The notes beneath the pieces are model-generated. The model was given only the letters and a program-made list of their open reading frames with translations, was not told the DNA's origin and made no database searches. A DNA stretch of 64,000 nucleotides from Bacillota bacterium (lineage in GTDB: Bacteria; Bacillota; Clostridia; Oscillospirales; Acutalibacteraceae): NCBI GenBank assembly GCA_023390175.1, contig JAEWDK010000020.1, positions 62,001 to 126,000 of the forward strand, given 5' to 3'. Below, piece after piece: positions 1-8,362 of this stretch (positions are counted from its first letter, which is position 1; every line of letters begins with the position of its first letter). The position numbers and the translations under genes were made by a program.

Positions 1-2
1 TT

Positions 3-167
3 CTAACCGTAATAACGCAAAAACAGTATGTCCGCTCATACAATATACCGTTTACATATTGTTTCATTATCGCAATTCTCGTTTATTTGGTTTTGGGATT
101 AATTCCGCCTGTTATTAAGTTTTGCAAAGCAAAGTTTGTTCGAAAATCCCCATCATTACAGAACTGA
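3..167 (+). CDS. C-terminal end of a membrane protein (partial)
   Basis: An open frame enters from the left edge and ends at TGA 165-167, giving 54 codons. It encodes a hydrophobic helix (YCFIIAILVYLVLGLIPPVI) followed by a basic tail (KFCKAKFVRK), as expected for the last membrane segment and cytoplasmic tail of an integral membrane protein. The start lies outside the window, so the family cannot be named. A hairpin follows the stop, which fits a gene end. Confidence 0.5.
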   Translation, partial: LTVITQKQYVRSYNIPFTYCFIIAILVYLVLGLIPPVIKFCKAKFVRKSPSLQN

Positions 168-180
168 AGCAACGAACAAT

Positions 181-212
181 GACCCTCCGGCCGCAAAAGC
201 TGAGAGGGTCAT
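181..212 (+). terminator. Stem-loop after the partial membrane protein
   Basis: GACCCTC (182-188) pairs with GAGGGTC (about 203-209) across a 14-base loop. The following T-run is weak (ATTCC). It lies between a plus-strand gene end and the 3' end of the minus-strand nitroreductase, so it may serve both. Confidence 0.4.
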
Positions 213-304
213 TCCTATATGTTCATGTAGAAATTCAAGCATATTAAACACGGAACACAGGCTGTGGCAGGGCAGCACAGATCTTTATTCTAAATCACGG
301 TTTA

Positions 305-1162
305 TTAAAAATTCCGTCCCAAAACAGCGTCCTTTACCTGGCTGCGCTGCGGCGGATACGGGGTTTGATCGCCATACCCGATATCGATATAAGTGACAAT
401 CTTAATGTAATCCGGCAGCTTAAAGTGTTCCCTTAAACGGTTGACCATAGTGTCGTCAAAGGTCAGCCAAACGCCCTCAAGGCCCAGCGCATGGGTTGCA
501 AGAGCAATGTTCTGTGCCGCTGCGCCCACGTCTAACAGACGATTATGCAGAGGCATGAATTGGTTTGCCAGATATACCCGCTCATCCTGCAGAACTACAA
601 GATGTACCGGGCCGCCGGGGACATCGCTTCCCACAAAAAGACCGGGCTCTTTGTTTTCACGTATTACCAAATAACGGATAGACTGCAGGTTGCAGGAATG
701 AGCAGCCCACAAACCGGCTTCCAGAATCTGATCAATTAATTCATCCGGCACTTCCTGTGCTGTAAACTCACGAACAGAGCGGCGCTCTTTCAGCACTTGA
801 AAAAAGCCGTTTGCTCCTTCAGCGCTCAGCGGGTGCGGGGCGAACTCGGAAAGGTCCACCTCTTCCCCCTTTGCAAGCCTGTCGGCAAATGAAACAATTT
901 TTGATGCATAAACATAATCCGGAAGTTCCGTTGAAAGGCCACGCTTCACCCATACCGCCATCAGCCGTTTTGTATAGTCCGCCTGAGTGGCGCTCAACTT
1001 CTTGTGGCGGTATGCGGTGGAATAGGTTTGGATTTCCAAAGTATGATGAATCCGTTCCCTGAACCGGGCACGAAATTCCACTTCATTCATTGCAAGAAAA
1101 TCTTCGTCCGTCAAAGCCTGCTGCTTTTTATATAATTCTGATTTTTCAGGTGATAACGCCAT
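305..1162 (-). CDS. Nitroreductase-family protein
   Basis: A 285-aa protein. From about residue 125, KERRSVREFTAQEVPDELIDQILEAGLWAAHSCNLQ is the typical FMN-binding opening of the nitroreductase fold. The later stretch DVGAAAQNIALATHALGLEGVWL is the family's conserved helix. The N-terminal ~120 residues are an extra helical region absent from minimal nitroreductases. The family reduces nitro, quinone or enone groups with NAD(P)H and FMN; the substrate is unknown. GGAGG lies 7 nt before the ATG. It is the last gene of the minus-strand series that begins with the M20 hydrolase, but a 140-bp gap separates it from the SDR gene, so co-transcription is uncertain. Confidence 0.85.
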   Translation of the reverse strand: MALSPEKSELYKKQQALTDEDFLAMNEVEFRARFRERIHHTLEIQTYSTAYRHKKLSATQADYTKRLMAVWVKRGLSTELPDYVYASKIVSFADRLAKGEEVDLSEFAPHPLSAEGANGFFQVLKERRSVREFTAQEVPDELIDQILEAGLWAAHSCNLQSIRYLVIRENKEPGLFVGSDVPGGPVHLVVLQDERVYLANQFMPLHNRLLDVGAAAQNIALATHALGLEGVWLTFDDTMVNRLREHFKLPDYIKIVTYIDIGYGDQTPYPPQRSQVKDAVLGRNF

Positions 1163-1303
1163 TTTTATACCTCCAAAACATAATGTGTATGAATCACTTC
1201 GCCGGAATCAGTCGAAACGGAAACCGCGTTCATTCCTGCATATGACAGGCTGAGCCTTCCGTTAAAACAGGCATAATAAAGCTTTCGGCTTTAAATTTAT
1301 TTG

Positions 1304-1999
1304 TCAGTAGGTGTCCCCAAGCATTGGGCGGACATTGATTTCCTCCACAACCGCCTGCGGGCTGAGCGTGAGCAGGGCGGATACCAGCTTTGCAATGTCG
1401 GAAGCTTCCAGCAGCCGATCTTTTGCGGTATGATCGTCCGGAACCCGCTTCTGCGTGAACGTTCCGCCAGGATTCAGCAGGGTCACCCCAACGCCCAGCG
1501 TTTTCAGTTCATCCCGCAGGCTGTACGCGTAAGAGCGCAGCGCCCATTTGGAAATTCCGTACAGGGAGCCGCCGTCGTGCCGTATGGCTGCGGTCGAACC
1601 AATCAAAATGATGCGTGGATAAGCGCCGGCCTGAACGGAAGGAAGGAACCCCTGAACCAGCTGATAATCTGCAAGTAAATTTGTTTCCAGCAACTTTCTC
1701 AGTTCGTCAACGGGCGGATGCACCACCGACCGCCCCTGCGGCCCGAACGCGGCGGCATTCAGCACAATCACGTCCGGGGAAAAGCCTTTTTGTGACGCGG
1801 CATTGATGACTGCCTGAATTTGCGAAGGCTCGGATAAATCTGCGGCAAAGCCGTTCGCCCGTTCCGGGTAATCTTCCAATACTTTTTTAAGCCGGTCTTC
1901 CTTCCGGGCAATCAAGAAGAGTTCATGCCCGTTTGCGTGAAGCTCCTTCGCAACAGCAAGACCAATCCCCTGGCTGCCGCCTGTAATAAGTACTTTCAT
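1304..1999 (-). CDS. Short-chain dehydrogenase/reductase
   Basis: A 231-aa SDR. It has the Rossmann glycine motif GGSQGIG near the N-terminus, the NAA motif (VLNAAAFG), and the catalytic Ser plus YGISK (Tyr-x3-Lys). I chose ATG 1999 because AGGATC lies ~9 nt upstream; a longer frame to 2044 has no ribosome-binding site. The family carries out NAD(P)-dependent oxidoreduction of alcohols and carbonyls. The substrate cannot be read from sequence. It lies 119 bp downstream of the ABC ATPase gene on the same strand, so it may belong to that transcript. Confidence 0.85.
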   Translation of the reverse strand: MKVLITGGSQGIGLAVAKELHANGHELFLIARKEDRLKKVLEDYPERANGFAADLSEPSQIQAVINAASQKGFSPDVIVLNAAAFGPQGRSVVHPPVDELRKLLETNLLADYQLVQGFLPSVQAGAYPRIILIGSTAAIRHDGGSLYGISKWALRSYAYSLRDELKTLGVGVTLLNPGGTFTQKRVPDDHTAKDRLLEASDIAKLVSALLTLSPQAVVEEINVRPMLGDTY

Positions 2000-2118
2000 T
2001 TTTACACGATCCTTTTTATTATGAACCGGAGCGCAACACCCCACGGGGACGGTTCAGTAAGTATAATGATGTGCGGCCGTTTACGATATCTGCCGCCGGT
2101 TCCCTGCAGCACACGAAT

Positions 2119-2901
2119 TCAGATATAATATTCGGTCTTTTCCTCTTCATCGTACGGGTTATTCAGGCTGATGTAAATTTTCTCAACCACTTCCAGCAAT
2201 CCGGGATCCCGGCGGTCACGCGGACGGTCAACCGGAACATCGAAAATCCTGCGGATACGCCCCGGCCGGGGGCTTAGCACGACAACACGTGTGGCCAGAT
2301 ATACCGCTTCCGCCACGTCATGCGTGATAAACAGGATGGTCTTTTTTTGTTCAAGCCAAATGCGTACAATTTCATCCTGCAGGGTAAGCCGCGTCAGATG
2401 ATCCACTGCGCTGAACGGTTCATCCATCAGGATAAACTCGGGGTCGTTTACCAGCGTGCGTGCAAGGCCCGCGCGCTGGCGCATACCCCCGGAAAGCTGA
2501 TGGGGATATTTATTTTCGAATCCCTTCAGCCCCACCACCTCAATCGCTTTCTGTACTTTTTGAGCACGCTCGTTTCGGTCGGCGCCTGCGACCTCCAAGC
2601 CAAATTCAACATTTTTGCGAATGCTTCGCCATGGAAACAACGATGAATCCTGAAAAACCACACCGATATCGCGGCTGGTGCCGGACTGGGGCTTGTCACC
2701 CAAAAAAATCTCGCCCCCGGAACGGGGAAGAAGCCCGGCGGCAATTTCCAAAAGCGTACTTTTTCCGCAGCCGCTTGGGCCGAGCACACAGACGAATTCT
2801 CCATCTTTCACTGTTAAATTAATATTTTCAAGAGCAACTGTCTCGTCGCCTTCCACATTGCTGTAACTTTTGGAAATATTGCGAAATTCAACCTCAGGCA
2901 T
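2119..2901 (-). CDS. ABC transporter ATP-binding protein, SsuB/TauB type
   Basis: A 260-aa nucleotide-binding subunit. It has Walker A GPSGCGKST (~residues 41-49), Q-loop VFQDSSLFPW, signature LSGGMRQR, Walker B FILMDEPF and the switch His in FITHDV. The SSLFPW Q-loop and overall length match importers of nitrate, sulfonate and taurine. It should drive import through the permease at 4098-4886 with the lipoprotein at 2931-4064. The gene follows the binding protein by 29 nt. The sulfur context upstream (Cys-rich leader, ATC hydrolase-like protein) argues for a sulfur-containing organic substrate, which is inference. Confidence 0.9.
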   Translation of the reverse strand: MPEVEFRNISKSYSNVEGDETVALENINLTVKDGEFVCVLGPSGCGKSTLLEIAAGLLPRSGGEIFLGDKPQSGTSRDIGVVFQDSSLFPWRSIRKNVEFGLEVAGADRNERAQKVQKAIEVVGLKGFENKYPHQLSGGMRQRAGLARTLVNDPEFILMDEPFSAVDHLTRLTLQDEIVRIWLEQKKTILFITHDVAEAVYLATRVVVLSPRPGRIRRIFDVPVDRPRDRRDPGLLEVVEKIYISLNNPYDEEEKTEYYI

Positions 2902-2930
2902 ACTGTTTTCACCCTTTCCGATAAAAGCTC

Positions 2931-4064
2931 TTATTTACTGGCGGCATATTTACCAAGCTTCAGCTGTTTTGCAATCTGCTCCGCAAACTGGTTATCCACC
3001 ACGCCGGTAACTGAATAGGATTTCTTTTGCATATTGTATTTTGTAAGAAGATCTTCCGTAACCTGGAGGCGGTTGGTGTCTACAATTGGGTCGTTTTCCC
3101 ACAGGACAATTTCCGATTCGATTGCTTCGCGCGCAGTGGCTTCATCAATATTCAGATATTTTGAAGCCCAGGGCAGGAATTCATCCAAATGAGTTTTAGC
3201 ATAGTTGTTCGCATAAAAATATACTTCTAAAATTCGTTTTACACTGTCCGGCTGTTCGTTAATCAATTTTTGGGTGGCAACCAGCACGCCGGTATTGTAT
3301 TTCGGCATGTATTCCCATGTTTTGCCCAGCACGGTATAACCGGCTTTTTTAGCGATTGTCGCATATGGCTGATGGATAATTGTCGCGTCTACGTCGCCGG
3401 CGGTAAGGGTTGCGTAAGCGGTTTGATAGGTACCGTTCGCAATCAGTTCAACATCCTTGCTGCCGTCAACTCCGTTTTTGGACAGTACTTCCAGTGCGGT
3501 CATCTTCATGCCGCCGGTGGGGCCCGCCGTACCGAATTTCTTACCCTTTAAATCTGCCCATGTTTTAATTTCAGGCTTTGCAATAATCCAGTATGCGCCT
3601 TTGCTGCGCCACATGTTGCTTACAATTTTAATCGGCACGTTGTTTGCGATTGCCGGGATGTATGTTCCCGGGTCGCCGTCGGCAATGTCCACTTCCCCTG
3701 CGCCAAAGGCGGAAACCGGGTTGGCAACGTCAAGCAGGTCCAAATTGATTCCTGCGTCCTTGTACCAGCCGTTTGAAATTGCGAACTGGTTGGCAATGCC
3801 GGTCATTCCTTTGGCAAAACCGGCTTTTACGGTAATTTCTTTATTGCTGCGGTTTTTCCACGGAGCATCGGCAGGTACGGCCTGTGCTGCAACCGCTGCA
3901 CCGCTGCTTGCACTTGAAGCTGCGGCGGAAGACGCGCCGGCTGCCGTTTGCGCGGCTTTGGCCGCTTCCTCCGGCGATGCGCAGGCTGCCAGAGAAAGAG
4001 TCAGGACAGTTGCCATAATCAAAGCGATAAACTTGTAAGTTTTTGAACCGGAATGTTTTTTCAT
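2931..4064 (-). CDS. ABC transporter substrate-binding lipoprotein, SsuA/NMT1 type
   Basis: A 377-aa exported lipoprotein: basic N-terminus, hydrophobic core, then lipobox LAAC with the acylated Cys at ~28. A low-complexity Ala/Ser linker (residues ~35-65) follows, then an NMT1/SsuA-like fold with the tell-tale GEVDIADGDPGTYIPAIANNVPIKIV and DLKGKKFGT. The family binds sulfonates, taurine, nitrate or thiamine precursors outside the membrane. AGAGGAG precedes the ATG. It lies between the permease and ATPase genes, completing a three-part importer. The ligand is not determinable from sequence. Confidence 0.88.
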   Translation of the reverse strand: MKKHSGSKTYKFIALIMATVLTLSLAACASPEEAAKAAQTAAGASSAAASSASSGAAVAAQAVPADAPWKNRSNKEITVKAGFAKGMTGIANQFAISNGWYKDAGINLDLLDVANPVSAFGAGEVDIADGDPGTYIPAIANNVPIKIVSNMWRSKGAYWIIAKPEIKTWADLKGKKFGTAGPTGGMKMTALEVLSKNGVDGSKDVELIANGTYQTAYATLTAGDVDATIIHQPYATIAKKAGYTVLGKTWEYMPKYNTGVLVATQKLINEQPDSVKRILEVYFYANNYAKTHLDEFLPWASKYLNIDEATAREAIESEIVLWENDPIVDTNRLQVTEDLLTKYNMQKKSYSVTGVVDNQFAEQIAKQLKLGKYAASK

Positions 4065-4097
4065 GATGTACTCCTCTTATGTTATAATTTGTTGAAT

Positions 4098-4886
4098 TCA
4101 AACATTGCGCCAATGGCGGCACAAAATATGTTCTGCCAGGTTTACAAGGCTGACAAAAACCACGGAAAGAATTGTTACAATGATAATAACCAGGAACAGT
4201 CTTGGTGTGTTCAGCACGGCCTGCGCTTCATTCAGTAAATATCCGGCGCCCTTTTTTGAGGCTGTCATTTCCGCAAAAATAACGCCGGTAATCGCAGTTG
4301 CCGCTGTAACCCTTAACCCGGTAAAAATGCTTGGCAGTGCCGAAGGAAGCATTACTTTAAAGACGATCTGCGCCCGTGTCGCTTTAAATACGCGGGCCAC
4401 CTTCAGGTGTTCCTCACGCGTCTGTTTTGCGCCCGAAACGGTGTTAAACAGAATAGTGAACATGCAGAACAGCAGAACCATGACGACTTTGCTGTTAAAG
4501 CCGATTCCAAACCATACCACCAAAAGCGGCATAATCGCGGTTTTCGGAACAGCCATGACTGCGGCAAAGAAGGGGCTGAATACCGCTTCCAGTTTTGGGA
4601 AGGTCACAAACAATACGCCGATGGTAATTCCAACAAATGCGGACAGAAAATAACCCACAATGACTTCCTGCAAAGATGCGGCAATATTCGGCCACAGTTC
4701 ATTGCCGCGAATCATGTAAAAGAACTCATCCACAATCTGAGTCGGCGAAGCAAGAAAAATACGGTTGATATACCCGTTCGATACGGCAATCTGCATTCCC
4801 GCCAGCAGCGCGAGCACCATAACAATATGAACTGCTGTAACCCATAACGGCTGCTTGCGTTTGCGCTTATTCGCCTTTTTTTCCAT
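4098..4886 (-). CDS. ABC transporter permease, SsuC/TauC type
   Basis: A 262-aa membrane protein with about six hydrophobic segments, starting with VHIVMVLALLAGMQIAV. The EAA-type coupling loop reads HLKVARVFKATRAQIVFKVMLPSALPSIFTGLRV, the hallmark of binding-protein-dependent permeases of the sulfonate/nitrate/taurine group. AAGGAG precedes the ATG. The start overlaps the end of the ATC-hydrolase-like gene by 20 nt, indicating translational coupling. It forms the membrane channel of the importer. Confidence 0.9.
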   Translation of the reverse strand: MEKKANKRKRKQPLWVTAVHIVMVLALLAGMQIAVSNGYINRIFLASPTQIVDEFFYMIRGNELWPNIAASLQEVIVGYFLSAFVGITIGVLFVTFPKLEAVFSPFFAAVMAVPKTAIMPLLVVWFGIGFNSKVVMVLLFCMFTILFNTVSGAKQTREEHLKVARVFKATRAQIVFKVMLPSALPSIFTGLRVTAATAITGVIFAEMTASKKGAGYLLNEAQAVLNTPRLFLVIIIVTILSVVFVSLVNLAEHILCRHWRNV

Positions 4887-5391
4887 AGGTCAGCACTCCT
4901 TCTGCAACTTGTTTGCTTGCAAAGTATTCCCGTTCACAGGTTTCTCCCCCGGTCAGAACATTCTTTGTGATTTTATGGGATAAGGTGCGGGTGAAATTTT
5001 CGGCGTTCGTCGTATCAATTACATCACAGTACAATGGCGCGAGCTCCTTGAACCACGGATATTCATCAAAGTATGTCACCCATGTTTCCGCATAAGGGCA
5101 ATGGTTACGGCCAAGCTCCTTGACCCAGCCGATCATGGGAAGATCCGAAATCTGCATGAAGGTTTCCATTGTGAAGCTAAGCTGCTGACGGCCGGCCTTT
5201 TCACGCAGCTGATTGGAACGGTCCAGTGCAAGTTCAAAAATTGCCTTTTGAATCAGTACCTTTGCCTTCTCCTCCCCAAGCTCTTCTACCAAAACCTTGG
5301 AAAAATGAAAGTAAAGCATTGCGAACTGGCGACAGGCTTTTCTTACCTGAGCAATTGCTTCACTGCGTTCAATCGTGCTGTCATTCGTCAT
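4867..5391 (-). CDS. L-2-amino-thiazoline-4-carboxylate hydrolase-like protein
   Basis: A 174-aa protein resembling the ATC hydrolase family (Pfam ATC_hydrolase). The shared features I recognise are the conserved CPYAETW segment and the later LAPLYCDVID, which places a second Cys next to an acidic pair. The founding Pseudomonas enzyme opens the ring of L-2-amino-thiazoline-4-carboxylate on the way to cysteine. Most family members are untested, so the activity is a guess from family and context. The gene overlaps M20 (11 nt) and the permease (20 nt), so it is a core member of this operon. Confidence 0.65.
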   Translation of the reverse strand: MTNDSTIERSEAIAQVRKACRQFAMLYFHFSKVLVEELGEEKAKVLIQKAIFELALDRSNQLREKAGRQQLSFTMETFMQISDLPMIGWVKELGRNHCPYAETWVTYFDEYPWFKELAPLYCDVIDTTNAENFTRTLSHKITKNVLTGGETCEREYFASKQVAEGVLTYGKKGE

Positions 5392-6709
5392 CTGGGATTT
5401 CCCTCTTTTCGTGCTGAATCAAGCTTTCCATAAAATTCAAATACTCTTCTTTGGTGTATTTGGGTTTATAATCATCCACAACCTTTTTTGCTGCGCCCGC
5501 GCCATCTTTCAGCAGCTTATAAGCCGACAGCGCGAAAATCTTTGCCGTAGTAATATAAGCTTCCTCTTCGTCGGTTACATGGTACTGGCTGGAATGCGGC
5601 GCGCCGGCGACCCCGCCGGTGTTGAACGTTAGAACCGGCATAATGTGCTGCAGGTCACCCACGTCGGTGGAACCCGCGCCGTGAAGCGCTGGGTTGACTT
5701 CCGAAACTTCTTTATCGGGTGCCGCTTCCCTTGCGGCCTGCACAACAAGCGGGTTCGCCGGTTCAGGCAGCCGAGGCAGATAGCCCGGCATGGTGGTGAT
5801 TTCAATTCCGGCACCGATTGCCTGTGCGCCCGCAATTAATGCACGGTCGGTTTTTTTGTTTGCGTCAAGAATTGCTTCCGTATTTTTCGCACGCACCAAA
5901 CTTTCAATGATTACCTCATTGGGGATTACATTGACAAGGTTGCCGCCTTTTGTAATAATTGCGTGAACGCGAACCGAATCCTCATCCCGAAAAGTTTCAC
6001 GCTGATAAGCGATTCCCGACAAGCCGAGCGACGCCGCGTTTACCGCGTTGATTCCCTTTTCCGGCTCCGCCGCCGCGTGAGCCTCCCGCCCGATATAGCG
6101 AACCACTTTGGAAACGAAGCCGTTTGAGGTGCCGCTTCCAACATGAATGCCTCCCTGGTCGGAGTGATGCGCAAGGCTCAAATCGATGTCGTCGAATGCG
6201 CCAACACGGATAAGCTCGCTCTTTCCGCCGCCGTAGCGAATTTTTCCGTCCGCCTGAAGCTGATTTTTGAATTCAATTTCACCGTATTCCTCCGACGGAA
6301 CCGCGAAGAATACAACATCGCCGCCCAAAGAAGCAGCTACCTGCGGGTCCGTTAAAGCAAGAGCCGCACCGATTACCCCGGCAAGCTGCGCGTGGTGCCC
6401 GCAGCTGTGTGCAGCGCCTGTTTCCGGGTTTGCATTCGGGTGGGCCGGGATCCGCAAAGCGTCCAGCTCACCGATCAGTGCAAGGGAAATTCCGTGCTGC
6501 TTCCCCTTCAGGTACCCCTTAACCCCCGTAATCGCAAGGCTTTCCTGTACATCCAAGCTCAGCGATCTTAAAAAATCGGCAAACTTTTTTGAAGTTCTGA
6601 ATTCCTTATACCCCAGCTCGGCATGCGCGAAAATGTCGCGTGCAAATTCAATAATCGTTTCTCGTTTTTGGTCTATCGTACTTAAAATCCGCTCTTCTAT
6701 CTCATCCAT
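5381..6709 (-). CDS. M20-family amidohydrolase
   Basis: A 442-aa metallo-amidohydrolase of the M20D (AbgB-like) type. Zinc-site and dimerisation motifs seen: GELDALRIP, SCGHHAQLAG, PSEEYGE, the GREAHAAAEPEKGINAVNA lid segment and the late HSSQYHVTDEE. The family removes acyl or carbamoyl groups from amino acids. In the Pseudomonas ATC pathway the second step is an N-carbamoyl-L-cysteine amidohydrolase of this superfamily. Finding an M20 enzyme fused in an operon with an ATC-hydrolase-like protein is therefore suggestive. It is the first structural gene after the Cys-rich leader. Confidence 0.85.
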   Translation of the reverse strand: MDEIEERILSTIDQKRETIIEFARDIFAHAELGYKEFRTSKKFADFLRSLSLDVQESLAITGVKGYLKGKQHGISLALIGELDALRIPAHPNANPETGAAHSCGHHAQLAGVIGAALALTDPQVAASLGGDVVFFAVPSEEYGEIEFKNQLQADGKIRYGGGKSELIRVGAFDDIDLSLAHHSDQGGIHVGSGTSNGFVSKVVRYIGREAHAAAEPEKGINAVNAASLGLSGIAYQRETFRDEDSVRVHAIITKGGNLVNVIPNEVIIESLVRAKNTEAILDANKKTDRALIAGAQAIGAGIEITTMPGYLPRLPEPANPLVVQAAREAAPDKEVSEVNPALHGAGSTDVGDLQHIMPVLTFNTGGVAGAPHSSQYHVTDEEEAYITTAKIFALSAYKLLKDGAGAAKKVVDDYKPKYTKEEYLNFMESLIQHEKREIPDDE

Positions 6710-6791
6710 AATTTTTCTCCCATCCGAATTATTTCGCCGTCATTCAGGAAGCCTTCCAGCAGAAATCATTTTTCCCATGATGTAAAAATCC

Positions 6792-6828
6792 AAAAAAGCC
6801 CGGTAAAGGCATGAACCCTACCGAGCTT
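6792..6828 (-). terminator. Attenuator terminator in the M20-ABC operon leader
   Basis: On the minus strand the arm AAGCTCGGTA (6828-6819) pairs with TACCGGGCTT, followed by six T (6797-6792). It lies 53 nt after the leader-peptide stop and 83 nt before the M20 start. This is an intrinsic terminator inside the operon's own leader. Confidence 0.75.
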
Positions 6829-6880
6829 CTCATAAATTCAGGAATTTTACAGAGAAACAAATAAAAACGTAGGCATGACT

Positions 6881-6955
6881 TTATTGTATGGAAATACTAT
6901 TTTTAATCTTCAAACAGTACATTCGCATCATACTGCACATCAGGCAAGTTTTCAT
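6881..6955 (-). CDS. Cys/Met-rich leader peptide (24 aa)
   Basis: A tiny ORF with an excellent site (AAAGGAG, 9 nt spacing) at ATG 6955 and TAA at 6881-6883. It begins MKTCLMCSMMRMYC, giving three Cys and five Met within the first 14 codons. It stands alone between promoter and attenuator. Right after its stop, CATGCCTAC (6877-6869) can pair with GTAGG..CATG in the 5' arm and loop of the terminator. That gives a mutually exclusive antiterminator. The layout is that of ribosome-stalling amino-acid attenuators; low charged tRNA-Cys (or Met) would switch the operon on. Confidence 0.7.
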   Translation of the reverse strand: MKTCLMCSMMRMYCLKIKNSISIQ

Positions 6956-7008
6956 TTTGGTTTCTCCTTTCAGTCATATATAAATAATATGTCATATATG
7001 TTTTGTAT

Positions 7009-7037
7009 AATTTAACACGGTTTTCGCTGAAATGCAA
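7009..7037 (-). promoter_or_regulatory. Putative promoter and upstream direct repeats of the M20-ABC operon
   Basis: On the minus strand TTGCAT (7037-7032) is 17 bp from TAAATT (7014-7009), giving a start near 7002. Just upstream, two direct repeats of ATACCTTTTGATAAAA (7037-7052 and, with one extra T, 7054-7070) touch the -35 box. They could be an activator site. Confidence 0.45.
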
Positions 7038-7141
7038 TACCTTTTGATAAAATATACCTTTTTGATAAAACATCATGACGATGAACTCCTAATATTGTTG
7101 ATATCGACATGATCAAATCAAGCAATATTCCGCTGTAAGAT

Positions 7142-8347
7142 TTATGGCTGAGAACGAACTTCCTGCCGGCAGGAAACGGATTGCACCGCGCGTTCCAATT
7201 GCGCAAAAGCTGTTTCCAAAGTGCTTTTCGGGCACGCAATATTGACGCGTTCAAAGCCGTTTCCCTCCGGCCCAAAAATTGTTCCGCTGTCAAGCCAAAG
7301 CTTTGCCCTGTTCACCAGCAGATCCTCCAGCTGATGCTCATTCAGGCCCAATTCCGTGAAATCAAGCCAAACCAAATAGGTTCCCTGCGGTTCCACCAAT
7401 TTAATCTGCGGCAGTTTTTCTTCTAAAAAGCTCCGGATATAATCCAAGTTTCCCGCAAGGTAATCTTTCAGCGCATCAAGCCATTCCCGACCGTGTTCAT
7501 AGGCGGCCTGACAGGCAACCAACCCCATTGTGTTGAGCTGGGAATAGCCGCTTTTTGTGATTTCCTCTTTGAATTTACTCCGGATATCCCGATTGGCGAT
7601 AAAGATGTTTGAAACCTGTAGCCCGGCAAGATTAAAGCTTTTGCTCGGCGCGGTACAGGTAACGGTACGGTCAAGATACTCCGGTTTTAAACCCGCGAAC
7701 ACAAGGTGTTTGTTCCCCTCATAAACAAAATCGGCGTGAATTTCATCGGACACGACCAATACGTTATGCTTTACACAAATATCCCCAACGCGGATCAGCT
7801 CGTCTTTCGTCCATACCCGGCCTACCGGATTATGGGGGCTGCAAAGGATAAAGAGCCTTACATTATTTTGAATGATTTTGTCCTCAAAGTCCTCAAAGTC
7901 AATGGAATATTTCCCGTTTGCGTAAACCAGCGGATTGTTCACCAAAATCCGGTCGTTTTTTAGAATTGATTCGGAAAAAGGATAATAGACCGGCCGCTGA
8001 ATCAGAACCGCGTCGCCTTTCTTTGTCAAAGCGCGAATCGCCGTACAAATTGCGTAAACAACGCCGGGAGTTTTTACCAGCCATTTTCTTTGGATATCCC
8101 AGTTGAAATTTTCAAAATACCATTTTTCCAACGCACTGAAATACTCCTGCTTGCTTTCGGAATACCCGAAAATTCCGTGCCGGACGGATTTTTCCAGCGC
8201 TTCCACAACGGCGGGAGGAACGCGAAAGTCCATGTCGGCAACCCAAAGGGGCAGCACATCGTCCGGCTTTCCACGCTCGGCCGCAAAATCATATTTTAAG
8301 GAATTCGTTCCTTTTCTCTCTATTTTATTGTCAAATTGACAGCTCAT
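7142..8347 (-). CDS. patB: PatB/MalY-type C-S lyase (cystathionine beta-lyase)
   Basis: A ~401-aa PLP enzyme of aminotransferase fold class I. Motifs: LPLWVADMDFRVPPAVVEAL at the N-terminus (PatB/MalY hallmark), NPHNPVGRVW-type CSPHNPVG, VVSDEIHADFVY, and the PLP lysine in TAPSKSFNLAGLQ. The group cleaves C-S bonds in cystathionine or cysteine, yielding homocysteine or sulfide. I favour ATG 8347, ten nt after AAGGAG, rather than 8356. It follows the MetB-like gene by about 15 nt. The two would make homocysteine, feeding the MetE-like enzyme at 11093-12232. Both lie behind the T-box. Confidence 0.88.
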   Translation of the reverse strand: MSCQFDNKIERKGTNSLKYDFAAERGKPDDVLPLWVADMDFRVPPAVVEALEKSVRHGIFGYSESKQEYFSALEKWYFENFNWDIQRKWLVKTPGVVYAICTAIRALTKKGDAVLIQRPVYYPFSESILKNDRILVNNPLVYANGKYSIDFEDFEDKIIQNNVRLFILCSPHNPVGRVWTKDELIRVGDICVKHNVLVVSDEIHADFVYEGNKHLVFAGLKPEYLDRTVTCTAPSKSFNLAGLQVSNIFIANRDIRSKFKEEITKSGYSQLNTMGLVACQAAYEHGREWLDALKDYLAGNLDYIRSFLEEKLPQIKLVEPQGTYLVWLDFTELGLNEHQLEDLLVNRAKLWLDSGTIFGPEGNGFERVNIACPKSTLETAFAQLERAVQSVSCRQEVRSQP

Positions 8348-8362
8348 ATATTTCATTCTCCT

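Noticed and set aside
4105..4653. 182-codon plus-strand ORF opposite the ABC permease gene
   Set aside because: Entirely antisense to the permease; composition reflects the complementary strand and no start signal is present.
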